From a virus: a stretch of DNA of 45,413 nt. Position 1 is the first letter of the stretch, and the number at the start of each line of letters is the position of its first letter. This document shows, piece after piece, positions 6,522 to 12,269 of the stretch. Both the position numbers and the translations under genes were made by a program. Under the pieces are notes generated by a model, which was given only the letters and a program-made list of their open reading frames with translations, searched no databases and had not been told where the DNA came from. The stretch lies in the IMG/VR virus record IMGVR_UViG_3300050821_007995, positions 1 through 45,413 of that record; one strand, 5' to 3'.

Positions 6522-6755
6522 ATGAGGTTCTATACCGATCCGGCGCGCGAGGCAGACAGCTATTCTCTACCGGACGCCGAAGTCTTTTACATAAACAAGA
6601 CTGAGCGTCGCATCCATGCTGGTTACGACAATGATCCTGGCGAGCCAGGCTGGTACTATTGGTATTGCTTTCCCGGCTGTCTGCCAGATAGCGACCCGAT
6701 CGGACCATTCGCGAACGAAGCGGAAGCTATTGTCGATGCAAGGGAGAACGCATGA
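6522..6755 (+). CDS. Hypothetical early protein (77 aa)
   Basis: ATG at 6522 after a strong AAAGGAGGAGGAAGC site. Aromatic-rich centre (PGWYYWYCFPGCLPDSDPIG) followed by the phrase GPFANEAEAIVDARE. The pattern G-P-F-x(2-4)-EA-x-A at the end is shared by many small phage and bacterial proteins of unknown function. The stop overlaps the next start (ATGA). Confidence 0.75.
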   Translation: MRFYTDPAREADSYSLPDAEVFYINKTERRIHAGYDNDPGEPGWYYWYCFPGCLPDSDPIGPFANEAEAIVDARENA

Positions 6756-6922
6756 CTTACACTGTATCACCCTGCCCTTGCGGCCATCGTGCCTGTCGTA
6801 ATTGGCACGTAAGCTGGGTTGCAAGCGTCCAAGGCGTGCGCTTCACAGAGGCGCAGGCGCGTGCCGTAGCAGCGTTGCTGAACAAGATGGAAAAGGAGGA
6901 GCCTTCGGCCTTCGACTCTTGA
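6752..6922 (+). CDS. Small Cys-rich early protein (56 aa)
   Basis: The ATG at 6752 overlaps the stop of the previous gene (ATGA), indicating coupled translation. The N-terminus has a compact Cys/His set (CPCGHRACRNWHVS), and the rest is a short strand and a helix (FTEAQARAVAALLNKME). It resembles small phage proteins in which a Cys knuckle precedes a strand-helix unit; the function is unknown. The promoter at 6919-6948 begins within its stop codon. Confidence 0.7.
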   Translation: MTYTVSPCPCGHRACRNWHVSWVASVQGVRFTEAQARAVAALLNKMEKEEPSAFDS

Positions 6923-6948
6923 CAAACCATGGGCCTTCGGCCTATAAT
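6919..6948 (+). promoter_or_regulatory. Consensus sigma70 promoter
   Basis: TTGACA (6919-6924), 18-nt spacer, TATAAT (6943-6948): both boxes match the consensus fully. It lies directly upstream of the gene at 6983. The spacer contains GGCCTTCGGCC, a short self-complementary element. It is the best promoter match found by eye in the window. Confidence 0.85.
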
Positions 6949-6982
6949 CTTACCGTTAACCCCTCAGCCTGAAAGGCAAACA

Positions 6983-7573
6983 ATGGCAACCGAGACAGAA
7001 GGAAAGCGTATCCGTATTGCGCGCTCAAGCGTGGACGGCGCGCACTGCGTGACGAAGTTTTACGTAGGCGACGAGCCGGGCGCATGGCCCGTGCTTCGCA
7101 CAGACACGAGTGCGTACTCCGATCGCATTCAGCATGAGCTAGCCGCAACCGGCCTCGCATACCTGCAGACGCAAGCGTACGCAGGCGAGACACAAGACCC
7201 AGAAGTGGCCATGTCGCTCGTGCGTGCATTGCATACATCACTTAACGATGGCACATGGCAGCCCGGCCGTGTCGGCGACGGCAGCGGCAGCGGACCAACA
7301 GAGTTGGTCCTCGCCCTAGAGCGCGTGCTCGCGAAGAACCACGTTGAGAAGCCGGGTGAGTACCAAGAGTACACTCGCCAGCAAATCGAAGACATGGTCG
7401 AGCCCATGACACCCGCCGAGAAGCGCAAGCTTCACGCCGATCCGGCCCTTGCAGGCGCTATCGCGGACATTCGCATGGAGAAGGCCCGCAAGCTTAAGGC
7501 AAGCGTGAAGGGCAAGCCTGCTGGCGCGCTCGGCGCACTCTTTGGCAAGCCTTCACTGCAAGCGGCAGAGTAG
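6983..7573 (+). CDS. Hypothetical early protein, strongly promoted (196 aa)
   Basis: The start at ATG 6983 is preferred (AAAGG upstream); an upstream in-frame start at 6929 would lie inside the promoter. The protein is soluble and rich in Ala, Lys and Glu. It has a central Gly/Ser linker (GDGSGSGPTE), then a helical region (RQQIEDMVEPMTPAEKRKLH) and a basic C-terminus (KARKLKASVKGKPAG). No catalytic motif is recognised. The consensus promoter in front and the hairpin behind (7596-7617) suggest a separately expressed, abundant early protein. A DNA- or host-protein-binding role is possible but unproven. Confidence 0.75.
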   Translation: MATETEGKRIRIARSSVDGAHCVTKFYVGDEPGAWPVLRTDTSAYSDRIQHELAATGLAYLQTQAYAGETQDPEVAMSLVRALHTSLNDGTWQPGRVGDGSGSGPTELVLALERVLAKNHVEKPGEYQEYTRQQIEDMVEPMTPAEKRKLHADPALAGAIADIRMEKARKLKASVKGKPAGALGALFGKPSLQAAE

Positions 7574-7595
7574 CTTAAGTGTTGTAATAACAGAA

Positions 7596-7617
7596 AGGGG
7601 AGCCAACTGGCTCCCCT
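7596..7617 (+). terminator. Stem-loop after the 196-aa gene
   Basis: AGGGGAGCC (7596-7604), loop AACT, GGCTCCCCT (7609-7617): perfect 9-bp stem. There is no T-run after it, so it may be a pause, a processing site or a weak terminator. Confidence 0.55.
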
Positions 7618-7628
7618 GGGAGGCTATC

Positions 7629-7805
7629 ATGTGGGTTATCGTCGCCTTTACACTTACAGCTAACCTGTTTGTGATGAGCCATGTTTATGACACACGGGCG
7701 GAATGCGGCGCCGCTCTCGGCGCCGGTCTCATACGCGACGCAGCGCAAGTCAACCACAAACGTATGGTGCGAAGCGCTCAGTGCGTGGAGGTAATTCAAC
7801 AATAA
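7629..7805 (+). CDS. Small membrane protein (58 aa)
   Basis: ATG at 7629 with GGAGG 7 nt upstream; the longer frame from 7542 would run through the stem-loop and the previous gene. An N-terminal transmembrane helix (WVIVAFTLTANLFVM) is followed by about 35 polar residues containing two Cys (AECGAAL and SAQCVEV). This is the pattern of a small single-pass protein with the polar part exposed. The family is not recognised. Confidence 0.65.
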   Translation: MWVIVAFTLTANLFVMSHVYDTRAECGAALGAGLIRDAAQVNHKRMVRSAQCVEVIQQ

Positions 7806-7819
7806 TCGACGGGCTGGCT

Positions 7820-8002
7820 ATGTACAAATACAGAGCACAACGCAACACGCCAACACGACTAGACCTTGCACAAGACTTAAGAGCGATTAGACGGCAATCG
7901 CCAGCAATGGCTCGAATTATATGGAAGGCTATAAAGAGGACGGAAGATAATTTAGTAGAGAGGCTATTCTTCGCTCTCCCCGCTGAGGATAACGAAGGGT
8001 AG
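7820..8002 (+). CDS. Small basic hypothetical protein (60 aa)
   Basis: ATG at 7820; an in-frame start at 7703 would overlap the previous gene and encode only Arg-rich out-of-frame sequence. The product is helical and basic (QDLRAIRRQSPAMARIIWKAIKRTED). The last 39 nt overlap the end of the minus-strand lipoprotein gene (7964-8173). Function unknown; the basic helices could bind nucleic acid. Confidence 0.6.
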   Translation: MYKYRAQRNTPTRLDLAQDLRAIRRQSPAMARIIWKAIKRTEDNLVERLFFALPAEDNEG

Positions 8003-8173
8003 AATGTCCCAGGGATAGGGAGCAGAGCTCCCTATCGGGACTGCGAACCCGGGTCGGTGCGTGTCGGCGAGGGCTTCGCCCAAGAGGCCCGCGTCGCCCG
8101 GCGCGCAGCCGGTCAGGGCAGCAACCGCGATCGCGCCGAATATCACCATCCAGAACCATTTATCCGCATCCAC
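7964..8173 (-). CDS. Small lipoprotein in an inverted cassette (69 aa)
   Basis: GTG start at 8173 with GGAGAG 5-6 nt upstream on the minus strand. The N-terminus (DADKWFWMVIFGAIAVAA) leads to a lipobox LTGC with Cys near residue 23, then a short polar mature part of about 45 residues ending SGESEE. It faces against all surrounding early genes. Small phage lipoproteins are known to block receptors or DNA entry of competing phages, so superinfection exclusion is a reasonable hypothesis. An o-spanin is another. The ORF could be extended upstream to 8329, but that part lacks a ribosome site. Confidence 0.65.
   Translation of the reverse strand: MDADKWFWMVIFGAIAVAALTGCAPGDAGLLGEALADTHRPGFAVPIGSSAPYPWDILPFVILSGESEE
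8014..8036. repeat. Perfect 10-bp stem-loop
   Basis: GATAGGGAGC (8014-8023), AGA, GCTCCCTATC (8027-8036), with outer GTCCC/GGGAC pairing beyond it. It lies just after the plus-strand gene ending at 8002 and inside the minus-strand lipoprotein gene. It may terminate rightward transcripts; no T-run is seen. Confidence 0.65.
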
Positions 8174-8250
8174 AGCCGCTCTCCGTGGCCCGTAGGGCCA
8201 TATACATTTCGTGGAATGCGCAAGTGGCACATTCGCGCTCCGCGAGCAAG

Positions 8251-8277
8251 AGGGGTGCGACAACACATCGCACCCCT
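8251..8277. repeat. Perfect 10-bp stem-loop
   Basis: AGGGGTGCGA (8251-8260), 7-nt loop, TCGCACCCCT (8268-8277). It lies in the 174-bp space between the two parts of the inverted cassette, upstream of the lipoprotein gene. Confidence 0.7.
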
Positions 8278-8318
8278 GCCTTATGGTTAACACATTCTTG
8301 TCACAAGACTTTACGAAT

Positions 8319-8343
8319 AAACACTTCACATCCCGAAGTGTTT
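8319..8343 (-). terminator. Stem-loop after the inverted membrane-protein gene
   Basis: AAACACTTC (8319-8327), 7-nt loop, GAAGTGTTT (8335-8343). Read on the minus strand the stem ends in GTTTATT, a short U-rich tail, and it lies 5 nt after the stop of the gene at 8348. A rho-independent terminator for the upstream pair of the inverted cassette is likely. Confidence 0.6.
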
Positions 8344-8347
8344 CGTG

Positions 8348-8593
8348 CTACAACCATCTCACCAAGCGGGCCACTACAATAAAAAGCAGAAGGTGAACCA
8401 GCAATGAGATCACACGACGCTTTCCCCTCCATAGCTCTAATCTCACGGCCGACCCGTATAGCTCTTGCTTCTTCCACCAACTGTGAAGCCAGCGGAACCA
8501 TGCGAGACCGCGCACAGCGTCGAAGCCGCCAGCGACATGCCGCCCACCGTCCAGGTCATAGAGCACAACCTTCCAGTCATGATAGTGCCTCAT
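8348..8593 (-). CDS. Tail-anchored small membrane protein in inverted cassette (81 aa)
   Basis: The ATG at 8593 overlaps the TGA of the upstream minus-strand gene (ATGA). The first 55 residues are polar and aromatic (DWKVVLYDLDGGRHVAGG and WFRWLHSWWKKQELYG). The C-terminus is one hydrophobic helix (VISLLVHLLLFIVVARLV) with no room for a second domain, so the protein would be anchored by its tail. A terminator-like stem-loop follows the stop. It belongs with the gene at 8590-8817; the function is unknown. It is supported over the long opposite-strand ORF by coupling and ribosome sites. Confidence 0.6.
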   Translation of the reverse strand: MRHYHDWKVVLYDLDGGRHVAGGFDAVRGLAWFRWLHSWWKKQELYGSAVRLELWRGKRRVISLLVHLLLFIVVARLVRWL

Positions 8594-8817
8594 GTCAACG
8601 TTCCACCCTTTCGACGGCAATCTGCCGCAGAGCGCCCCACTGGACAAGGGACATTTTTAGGCCCATTCCTTAACGAGCCAATGGTTAAGCCTGTGGTATC
8701 CTGCCACAAGTCTATGAGCGTGGGGACTAAGTCTTTGTTACACTTGCACCAGCTTTTAACTAAACGCGCCAGTCTTTCGGCCAGTCTTCCGTTTCCAGTA
8801 TATATATTATGCGACAT
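8590..8817 (-). CDS. First gene of inverted cassette, basic Cys-containing protein (75 aa)
   Basis: ATG at 8817 with a very good ribosome site (TTGGAGGGAGCG) directly upstream on the minus strand. The product begins SHNIYTGNGRLAERLARLVK, followed by KCNKDLVPTLIDLWQDTTG, and ends in a Cys/Arg-rich tail (VPCPVGRSAADCRRKGG). No family is recognised. Its end overlaps the next cassette gene (ATGA). Being antisense to the early operon, it would need its own promoter; a TTGACA exists at 8870-8875 (minus) but without a good -10. Confidence 0.6.
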   Translation of the reverse strand: MSHNIYTGNGRLAERLARLVKSWCKCNKDLVPTLIDLWQDTTGLTIGSLRNGPKNVPCPVGRSAADCRRKGGTLT

Positions 8818-9017
8818 CGCTCCCTCCAAGGTTGACGTAACCTTACAGCGTCTTCGGCGCTCTACGTCGTGTCAAGCGCTTAACCAATTAACTAAACCGC
8901 GTCTGTTAACGACGTGGCTAGCCCAGCGCAGAAGGCGCCAAACCTCGCTTATCCCGAGGGCCTGGGCGAACGGTGCAACCTACCCCTGGACAGCGGAAGT
9001 GGTTGGGCTTGCCAGCT

Positions 9018-9209
9018 ATGGCAACGCTTATGCGTAGTCGTGGCAGTCACACAGGCGCGCCGCACGAGCGGCTTAACGTCGATCTCCCTGTCACTCTGCT
9101 CGACCGCGTCCGGCTCCGCCTTCTCGACCCGTCGACTGGCGTCGCTCGCTACGGCGCCATGCGAACGTGCGTTATCGAAGCCCTTAGCCTATGGCTGGAG
9201 AGACAATGA
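9018..9209 (+). CDS. Ribbon-helix-helix-like DNA-binding protein (63 aa)
   Basis: ATG at 9018 is preferred over a GTG at 8973; a second ATG at 9030 is also possible. After a short basic N-terminus comes RLNVDLPVTLLDRVRLRL, then YGAMRTCVIEALSLWLERQ. A short strand with alternating residues, then a helix, a turn and a second helix is the ribbon-helix-helix (Arc/CopG) layout. These proteins act as dimeric or tetrameric regulators. It is therefore a candidate for binding one of the operator-like repeats. The stop overlaps the next start (ATGA). Confidence 0.6.
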   Translation: MATLMRSRGSHTGAPHERLNVDLPVTLLDRVRLRLLDPSTGVARYGAMRTCVIEALSLWLERQ

Positions 9210-9343
9210 TAGATCCCACAGATAGTGCCAAGATCATCCTAAATCTGATCAAGGCTGACTTGGCGCTTGGTCGGGAGCCACAGGCTCTTGCTCTCTTACG
9301 GAGAGCGCTCATCACACGCAGAAGGGGGAACATAATAGGATGA
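9206..9343 (+). CDS. Small hypothetical protein (45 aa)
   Basis: Short ORF linked to both neighbours by ATGA overlaps (start 9206, stop 9341-9343). One amphipathic helix (SAKIILNLIKADLALG) followed by a basic helix (ALALLRRALITRRRG). The function is unknown. It is accepted mainly because of the exact coupling at both ends. Confidence 0.6.
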   Translation: MIDPTDSAKIILNLIKADLALGREPQALALLRRALITRRRGNIIG

Positions 9344-9756
9344 TCGACCTTCTTGACCGGATGATTACTGACGCGAAGACACGTGCATCTCGCGCACAGC
9401 TAGTCAGAGAGGCTGCCCCGCTTTCCCCCCGAGCGGCTGGTTGTGGCCCATCTGGCGAGGGGGAGGGAGGCAAGTCTGGCACCTCCCTCCCCCGCTCTCT
9501 CATCTTACAGACAACCGAAACCTTTTGTACGAACTGCGGCGCGCGCTACCGCGCCCCAGGCTATGCCATCCTAGCAGAGTATGCCTTTAACGAAGTCTCA
9601 ATCTGCCGAACGATGGACGACGTTAGGCGGCAAGAGCGAGATTACCAGCGTGTGCTGATTGAACAAGGCCAGGCCACACATCAATTCTGCCCAAGACTTC
9701 CGCGTGAGTATCGTACGCTTACTGTCCACGCGCCAGCTTGCGAGGCATGCTTCTAA
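9340..9756 (+). CDS. Hypothetical protein with zinc-ribbon-like Cys pairs (138 aa)
   Basis: ATG at 9340 overlaps the preceding stop. After a helical N-terminus (residues 1-27) comes a Gly/Ser/Pro-rich linker encoded by a perfect 12-bp inverted repeat (9459-9493). The rest has CTNCGARYRAP near residue 64, a single Cys further on (TICR-type, at SICRT) and a closing ACEACF. The two CxxC pairs suggest zinc binding. The hairpin in the middle raises the possibility that two units were joined or that expression is controlled inside the gene. No family is recognised. Confidence 0.6.
   Translation: MIDLLDRMITDAKTRASRAQLVREAAPLSPRAAGCGPSGEGEGGKSGTSLPRSLILQTTETFCTNCGARYRAPGYAILAEYAFNEVSICRTMDDVRRQERDYQRVLIEQGQATHQFCPRLPREYRTLTVHAPACEACF
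9459..9493 (+). repeat. Perfect 12-bp GC-rich stem-loop inside an ORF
   Basis: GGGGGAGGGAGG (9459-9470), 11-nt loop, CCTCCCTCCCCC (9482-9493). It is the longest perfect stem noticed by eye and lies in the linker of the gene at 9340-9756. The purine strand also has runs of G. Confidence 0.75.
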
Positions 9757-9763
9757 TAATCGG

Positions 9764-9798
9764 AGAACCCCTCCGATCATCCCGCACCTCGGGGTTCT
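9764..9798 (+). terminator. Stem-loop between early genes
   Basis: AGAACCCC (9764-9771) pairs with GGGGTTCT (9791-9798) around a 19-nt loop. A competing small stem CGGAG/CTCCG (9761-9775) overlaps its 5' arm. It lies just before the ribosome site of the secreted-protein gene at 9819, so it could be a terminator or a switch between two folds. Confidence 0.45.
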
Positions 9799-9818
9799 GG
9801 GGTAGGAGTTTACTTACC

Positions 9819-10001
9819 ATGAATAGGCTTATTGCCATCAGTGCTATCGTTATGTTGTTAGCAATCAGTAACGCAAGCAGCGCCCGTGCCGATTTCTGGT
9901 CCGACTTTGTCGATATGTTCAACGGCTTCGGCGACGGGCTCGGCAACGGCGGAACTAGCAATGGCAACGGCAATGGCAACGGAAACATCACTTTAGGCTA
10001 A
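9819..10001 (+). CDS. Small secreted Gly/Asn-rich protein (60 aa)
   Basis: ATG at 9819 with AGGAG upstream; the frame from 9738 runs through the stem-loop and is rejected. Residues 1-24 form a Sec signal peptide (NRLIAISAIVMLLAISN, then SSARA as the cleavage site). The mature peptide of about 36 residues is DFWSDFVDMFNGFGDGLG followed by repeated Asn-Gly pairs ending NITLG. An aromatic amphipathic start plus a flexible NG-rich tail could act on membranes or in the periplasm. No homologous family is recognised. Confidence 0.7.
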   Translation: MNRLIAISAIVMLLAISNASSARADFWSDFVDMFNGFGDGLGNGGTSNGNGNGNGNITLG

Positions 10002-10009
10002 AACCCCCA

Positions 10010-10028
10010 GGCGGGTGAAAGGCCCGCC
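10010..10028 (+). repeat. Short GC stem-loop after the secreted-peptide gene
   Basis: GGCGGG (10010-10015), 7-nt loop, CCCGCC (10023-10028), directly after the stop at 10001. A weak terminator or stabilising 3' hairpin is possible. Confidence 0.45.
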
Positions 10029-10052
10029 ACCCTTACAAATGCAAGGTCTGAG

Positions 10053-10220
10053 ATGTTTAGATATGTTGCCGACACATTCAACGAGCCAGAGCACGGCAAG
10101 CTCGTGCCGGATGGACGGAAAGATCCGAAGCCGCCGTGTAATTGTCACGAATTAGGAGGAGCGCGACGCGGCAACCACCATCCTAATTGCAACATCAGGG
10201 TGGGACGCGGCGATGGCTAG
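10053..10220 (+). CDS. Small Cys/His-rich protein (55 aa)
   Basis: ATG at 10053; the stop overlaps the start of the next gene by 8 nt. The second half has a tight Cys/His set: PPCNCHELGG then GNHHPNCNIRVGRG. Such a CxCH...HHxxC arrangement fits binding of one zinc ion. The function is unknown. Confidence 0.6.
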   Translation: MFRYVADTFNEPEHGKLVPDGRKDPKPPCNCHELGGARRGNHHPNCNIRVGRGDG

Positions 10221-10404
10221 AGAGGGAAGAGACAAGCTAATCGATATCGCTTGTACAATCACTGGGGAGACAGGGAAAGCCTTCCGTATCGATCACGGCG
10301 GCGAAGACGATGTGTGGGTCCCGAAGTCGCTATGTGAATGGAGTACCGAAGACGGCACTATGACAATGCCAGAGTGGTTAGCAATGGACAAGGGCCTGAT
10401 CTAA
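10213..10404 (+). CDS. Hypothetical early protein (63 aa)
   Basis: ATG at 10213. The phrase ETGKAFRIDHGGEDDVWVPK, later TMTMPEWLAMDKGLI, matches a pattern widely found in small phage proteins: a predicted beta sandwich start with x-W-[IV]-P-K-S and an end with MPEWLA-x-KGLI. Function is unknown in that family as far as I know. The stop overlaps the next ATG (TAATG). Confidence 0.75.
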   Translation: MAREGRDKLIDIACTITGETGKAFRIDHGGEDDVWVPKSLCEWSTEDGTMTMPEWLAMDKGLI

Positions 10405-10598
10405 TGTCCGTACGCAGTGAGGCCAGACGGGAATTCCGACGACAGATGCGACACCTCATACACGTGATGCGAGAGAACAGTTGCCATCGGAAGATGCGGC
10501 ACTGCATGTCAGCAGCATTGGAAACGCCCGGGCCCGTAGAGATCGATCCCGAGGAGTTCGATGCAGCGAACCGCTTACCAAGGAGAAAAGACCAATGA
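10404..10598 (+). CDS. Small basic hypothetical protein (64 aa)
   Basis: ATG at 10404 overlaps the previous stop by 1 nt. The Arg-rich helix SVRSEARREFRRQMRHLI is followed by another basic helix with Cys (SCHRKMRHCMSAALE) and an acidic end. It is coupled to the next gene by ATGA. The charge suggests nucleic acid binding; no family is recognised. Confidence 0.6.
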   Translation: MSVRSEARREFRRQMRHLIHVMRENSCHRKMRHCMSAALETPGPVEIDPEEFDAANRLPRRKDQ

Positions 10599-10849
10599 GT
10601 GATGCCCTACGAACAATGCTAATGGCTTCAGCCTTGGCCGAAGCCGAACCGGACACTGACCCAGCAGTGCTTCTGGCACAAGTCCAGGCAAAGATACGAC
10701 AAGGCGTTGAGCCGACGGATGATGAGATGAGGCAAGTTATCCTCGCCGCCCGCGCAGGCCGGCGCAGTGCCGCCACTGGCCAGAGGAAGAGCAGGGCTAC
10801 CGCTCCAAGTATCAGCGTTGACACGCTATTCAAGCGGCCAGGGGTATGA
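10595..10849 (+). CDS. Hypothetical protein (84 aa)
   Basis: ATG at 10595 with AAGGAGAAAAG upstream; the longer frame from 10481 is rejected because it overlaps the previous gene. An acidic, Ala-rich N-terminal half (ALAEAEPDTDPAVLLAQV, then VEPTDDEMRQVILAARAG) is followed by a basic tail (RRSAATGQRKSRATA). The phrase P-T-D-E-x-R-x-V-I-L-x-A-R-x-G-R-R-S is common in small phage proteins of unknown function. Confidence 0.7.
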   Translation: MSDALRTMLMASALAEAEPDTDPAVLLAQVQAKIRQGVEPTDDEMRQVILAARAGRRSAATGQRKSRATAPSISVDTLFKRPGV

Positions 10850-11013
10850 AAACAGAGCGTCAGCGTTGCCTTGACATCGTACAATGTGGCATAGACAGAC
10901 ACAAACAATCTCTAAGAAGTGAATACATTGATGCAAGAGGCCGTATTAACCATTGGTACGCCATTAGTGCGCTTATGAAAGTGTATGACAAGATTAACTC
11001 GGAGGGCATATAA
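10846..11013 (+). CDS. Small hypothetical protein (55 aa)
   Basis: ATG at 10846 overlaps the previous stop (ATGA) and its TAA overlaps the next ATG (TAATG). Begins KTERQRCLDIVQCGIDRHK and continues as mixed helices (RINHWYAISALMKVYDKIN). Accepted on coupling at both ends; function unknown. Confidence 0.6.
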   Translation: MKTERQRCLDIVQCGIDRHKQSLRSEYIDARGRINHWYAISALMKVYDKINSEGI

Positions 11014-11198
11014 TGATAGAATTAGGGCCAAAGTTCTACTGCGACAAATGCCATTTTAGTCATACGCCAGAACATGGTTGTTATAGAGGAACGCCACCAT
11101 GCCAGAAGCCATCTTTCCAGCCGTCATCGACAATACAATCCGTTCCGACTTCAAAGCCTGCGAGCATCAGTGGTTCAGGCGGCACTGCCAAGGGCTGA
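11013..11198 (+). CDS. Small Cys-containing protein overlapping the nuclease gene (61 aa)
   Basis: ATG at 11013 is coupled to the previous stop. The first 30 residues hold a Cys/His set (FYCDKCHFSHTPEHGC). The remaining half is Ser/Pro/Gly-rich and lies in a different frame over the first 100 nt of the nuclease gene, so that part may be unconstrained. Possibly a minimal zinc finger; the call is moderate. Confidence 0.5.
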   Translation: MIELGPKFYCDKCHFSHTPEHGCYRGTPPCQKPSFQPSSTIQSVPTSKPASISGSGGTAKG

Positions 11199-12067
11199 CG
11201 CCTAAGTCTACGCTAAACCTACACCTGCATTTCGGCGGCTGCTTCGCCAGAGGGTTAGAGGTAACGCGGAAGACTTACCATGCGCATGGCGCCAGCGAAT
11301 ATTCAATCTTAACCGGCGCGCGGGCGGCGCTCGGCGCCTGGGGCGACTACGAAATGCCAGACGTGCCGCCGCCTGCGGCCTATAAGACACCTCAAGCATT
11401 GCTTGACGCTCTCTTTTCTTACTTCGTAGAGTATCCGCTCGCCACTGATCGCATCCGGCCGCTCAACCTTGGTGACGGCCCTATAGTTGAAACAAGCTTC
11501 GCCGTACCCATTCCCGGCTGCTATCACCCGGTCAGTGGCGAGCAGCTGACCTACTCTGGCCGCTTTGATATGGTCGGGACCATCGGTTCAGCCGTTTGGG
11601 TAGTCGATGAAAAGACCAGTTCCCAACTCGGCGATCGCTGGCGGGATAAATGGTCACTAGACGCCCAGCCAACTGGTTACTGCTGGGGCCTTCGCCAATA
11701 CGGGCTTAGCCCCGTAGGGGCTATTATCCGAGGCATTGGTATTCTCGGACGTGACATCACCTTCGCCGAAAGCATACAGCCCAGGTCTCCCTGGCAAATC
11801 GACCAGTGGCTCCATCAACTAATCGCTGATGTAGAGCGTATGACACAATGCTGGTACGAGTATCAAGACATACTCAGTCACGAGATGCCAGAATGGACAC
11901 TAAGCGATCCTGAAGGAGCTGCCTTCCCTCGCGCTTTAGATAAAGACATTTGCCACGCCTACGGCCACCCATGCGCCTTCGTCCCCCTGTGCTCTTCAAA
12001 CACACCAGAAGCATGGATGGACGAATACATCGTCAAGCACTGGGACCCTTTAGCAAGGAAGGAGTGA
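11099..12067 (+). CDS. PD-(D/E)XK exonuclease, RecB/Cas4-like (322 aa)
   Basis: ATG at 11099 with GAGGAACG upstream. The core of a RecB-family nuclease is visible: GRFDMVG around residue 155, then VWVVDEKTSS (the D-x-K catalytic part) and QPTGYCWGLRQY (the Q-x-x-x-Y motif). Cysteines near the N-terminus (CEHQWFRRHC) and at the C-terminus (CHAYGHPCAFVPLC) are placed like the iron-sulfur ligands of Cas4/AddB-type enzymes. It is followed by a Sak4-like ATPase and a probable ssDNA-binding protein, a trio known in phage recombination/replication modules. Likely role: DNA end resection for recombination-dependent replication. Confidence 0.85.
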   Translation: MPEAIFPAVIDNTIRSDFKACEHQWFRRHCQGLTPKSTLNLHLHFGGCFARGLEVTRKTYHAHGASEYSILTGARAALGAWGDYEMPDVPPPAAYKTPQALLDALFSYFVEYPLATDRIRPLNLGDGPIVETSFAVPIPGCYHPVSGEQLTYSGRFDMVGTIGSAVWVVDEKTSSQLGDRWRDKWSLDAQPTGYCWGLRQYGLSPVGAIIRGIGILGRDITFAESIQPRSPWQIDQWLHQLIADVERMTQCWYEYQDILSHEMPEWTLSDPEGAAFPRALDKDICHAYGHPCAFVPLCSSNTPEAWMDEYIVKHWDPLARKE

Positions 12068-12071
12068 TGAC

Positions 12072-12269
12072 ATGCACATACGTCAATGGACAGCCCTTGA
12101 CCATGATCTTCGCGTATCGCTAATCGCCCTAGCCGACGCCGAGGCGAGCCAGCTCAACTCCCTACTCCGCCCGGACTATCGGCCGGAGCCCGTCCCGTGT
12201 ATCCCGGATGCAGAGATGCCCCGGGAGAGCTACACCCGTCAAGACTGGCCTGAAGCGTGGAACCTATGA
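12072..12269 (+). CDS. Small hypothetical protein in the recombination block (65 aa)
   Basis: ATG at 12072 after AAGGAAGGAG. Begins HIRQWTALDHDLRVSLIALA and ends SYTRQDWPEAWNL. Mixed helical, no Cys cluster and no membrane segment. The stop overlaps the next start. The family is not recognised; it may be an accessory factor of the adjacent nuclease. Confidence 0.65.
   Translation: MHIRQWTALDHDLRVSLIALADAEASQLNSLLRPDYRPEPVPCIPDAEMPRESYTRQDWPEAWNL

Noticed and set aside
6900-6943. GCCTTCGGC repeats as an uptake-like or regulatory signal
   Set aside because: The motif recurs in many genes as ordinary Ala-Phe-Gly or similar codons; no positional pattern was evident.
8870-8875. TTGACA as the promoter of the inverted cassette
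   Set aside because: A perfect -35 on the minus strand, but no acceptable -10 at 16-18 nt; kept only as a possibility.
8465-9037. 190-codon plus-strand ORF
   Set aside because: Odd composition, no ribosome site, and it covers minus-strand genes with an excellent ribosome site and ATGA coupling.
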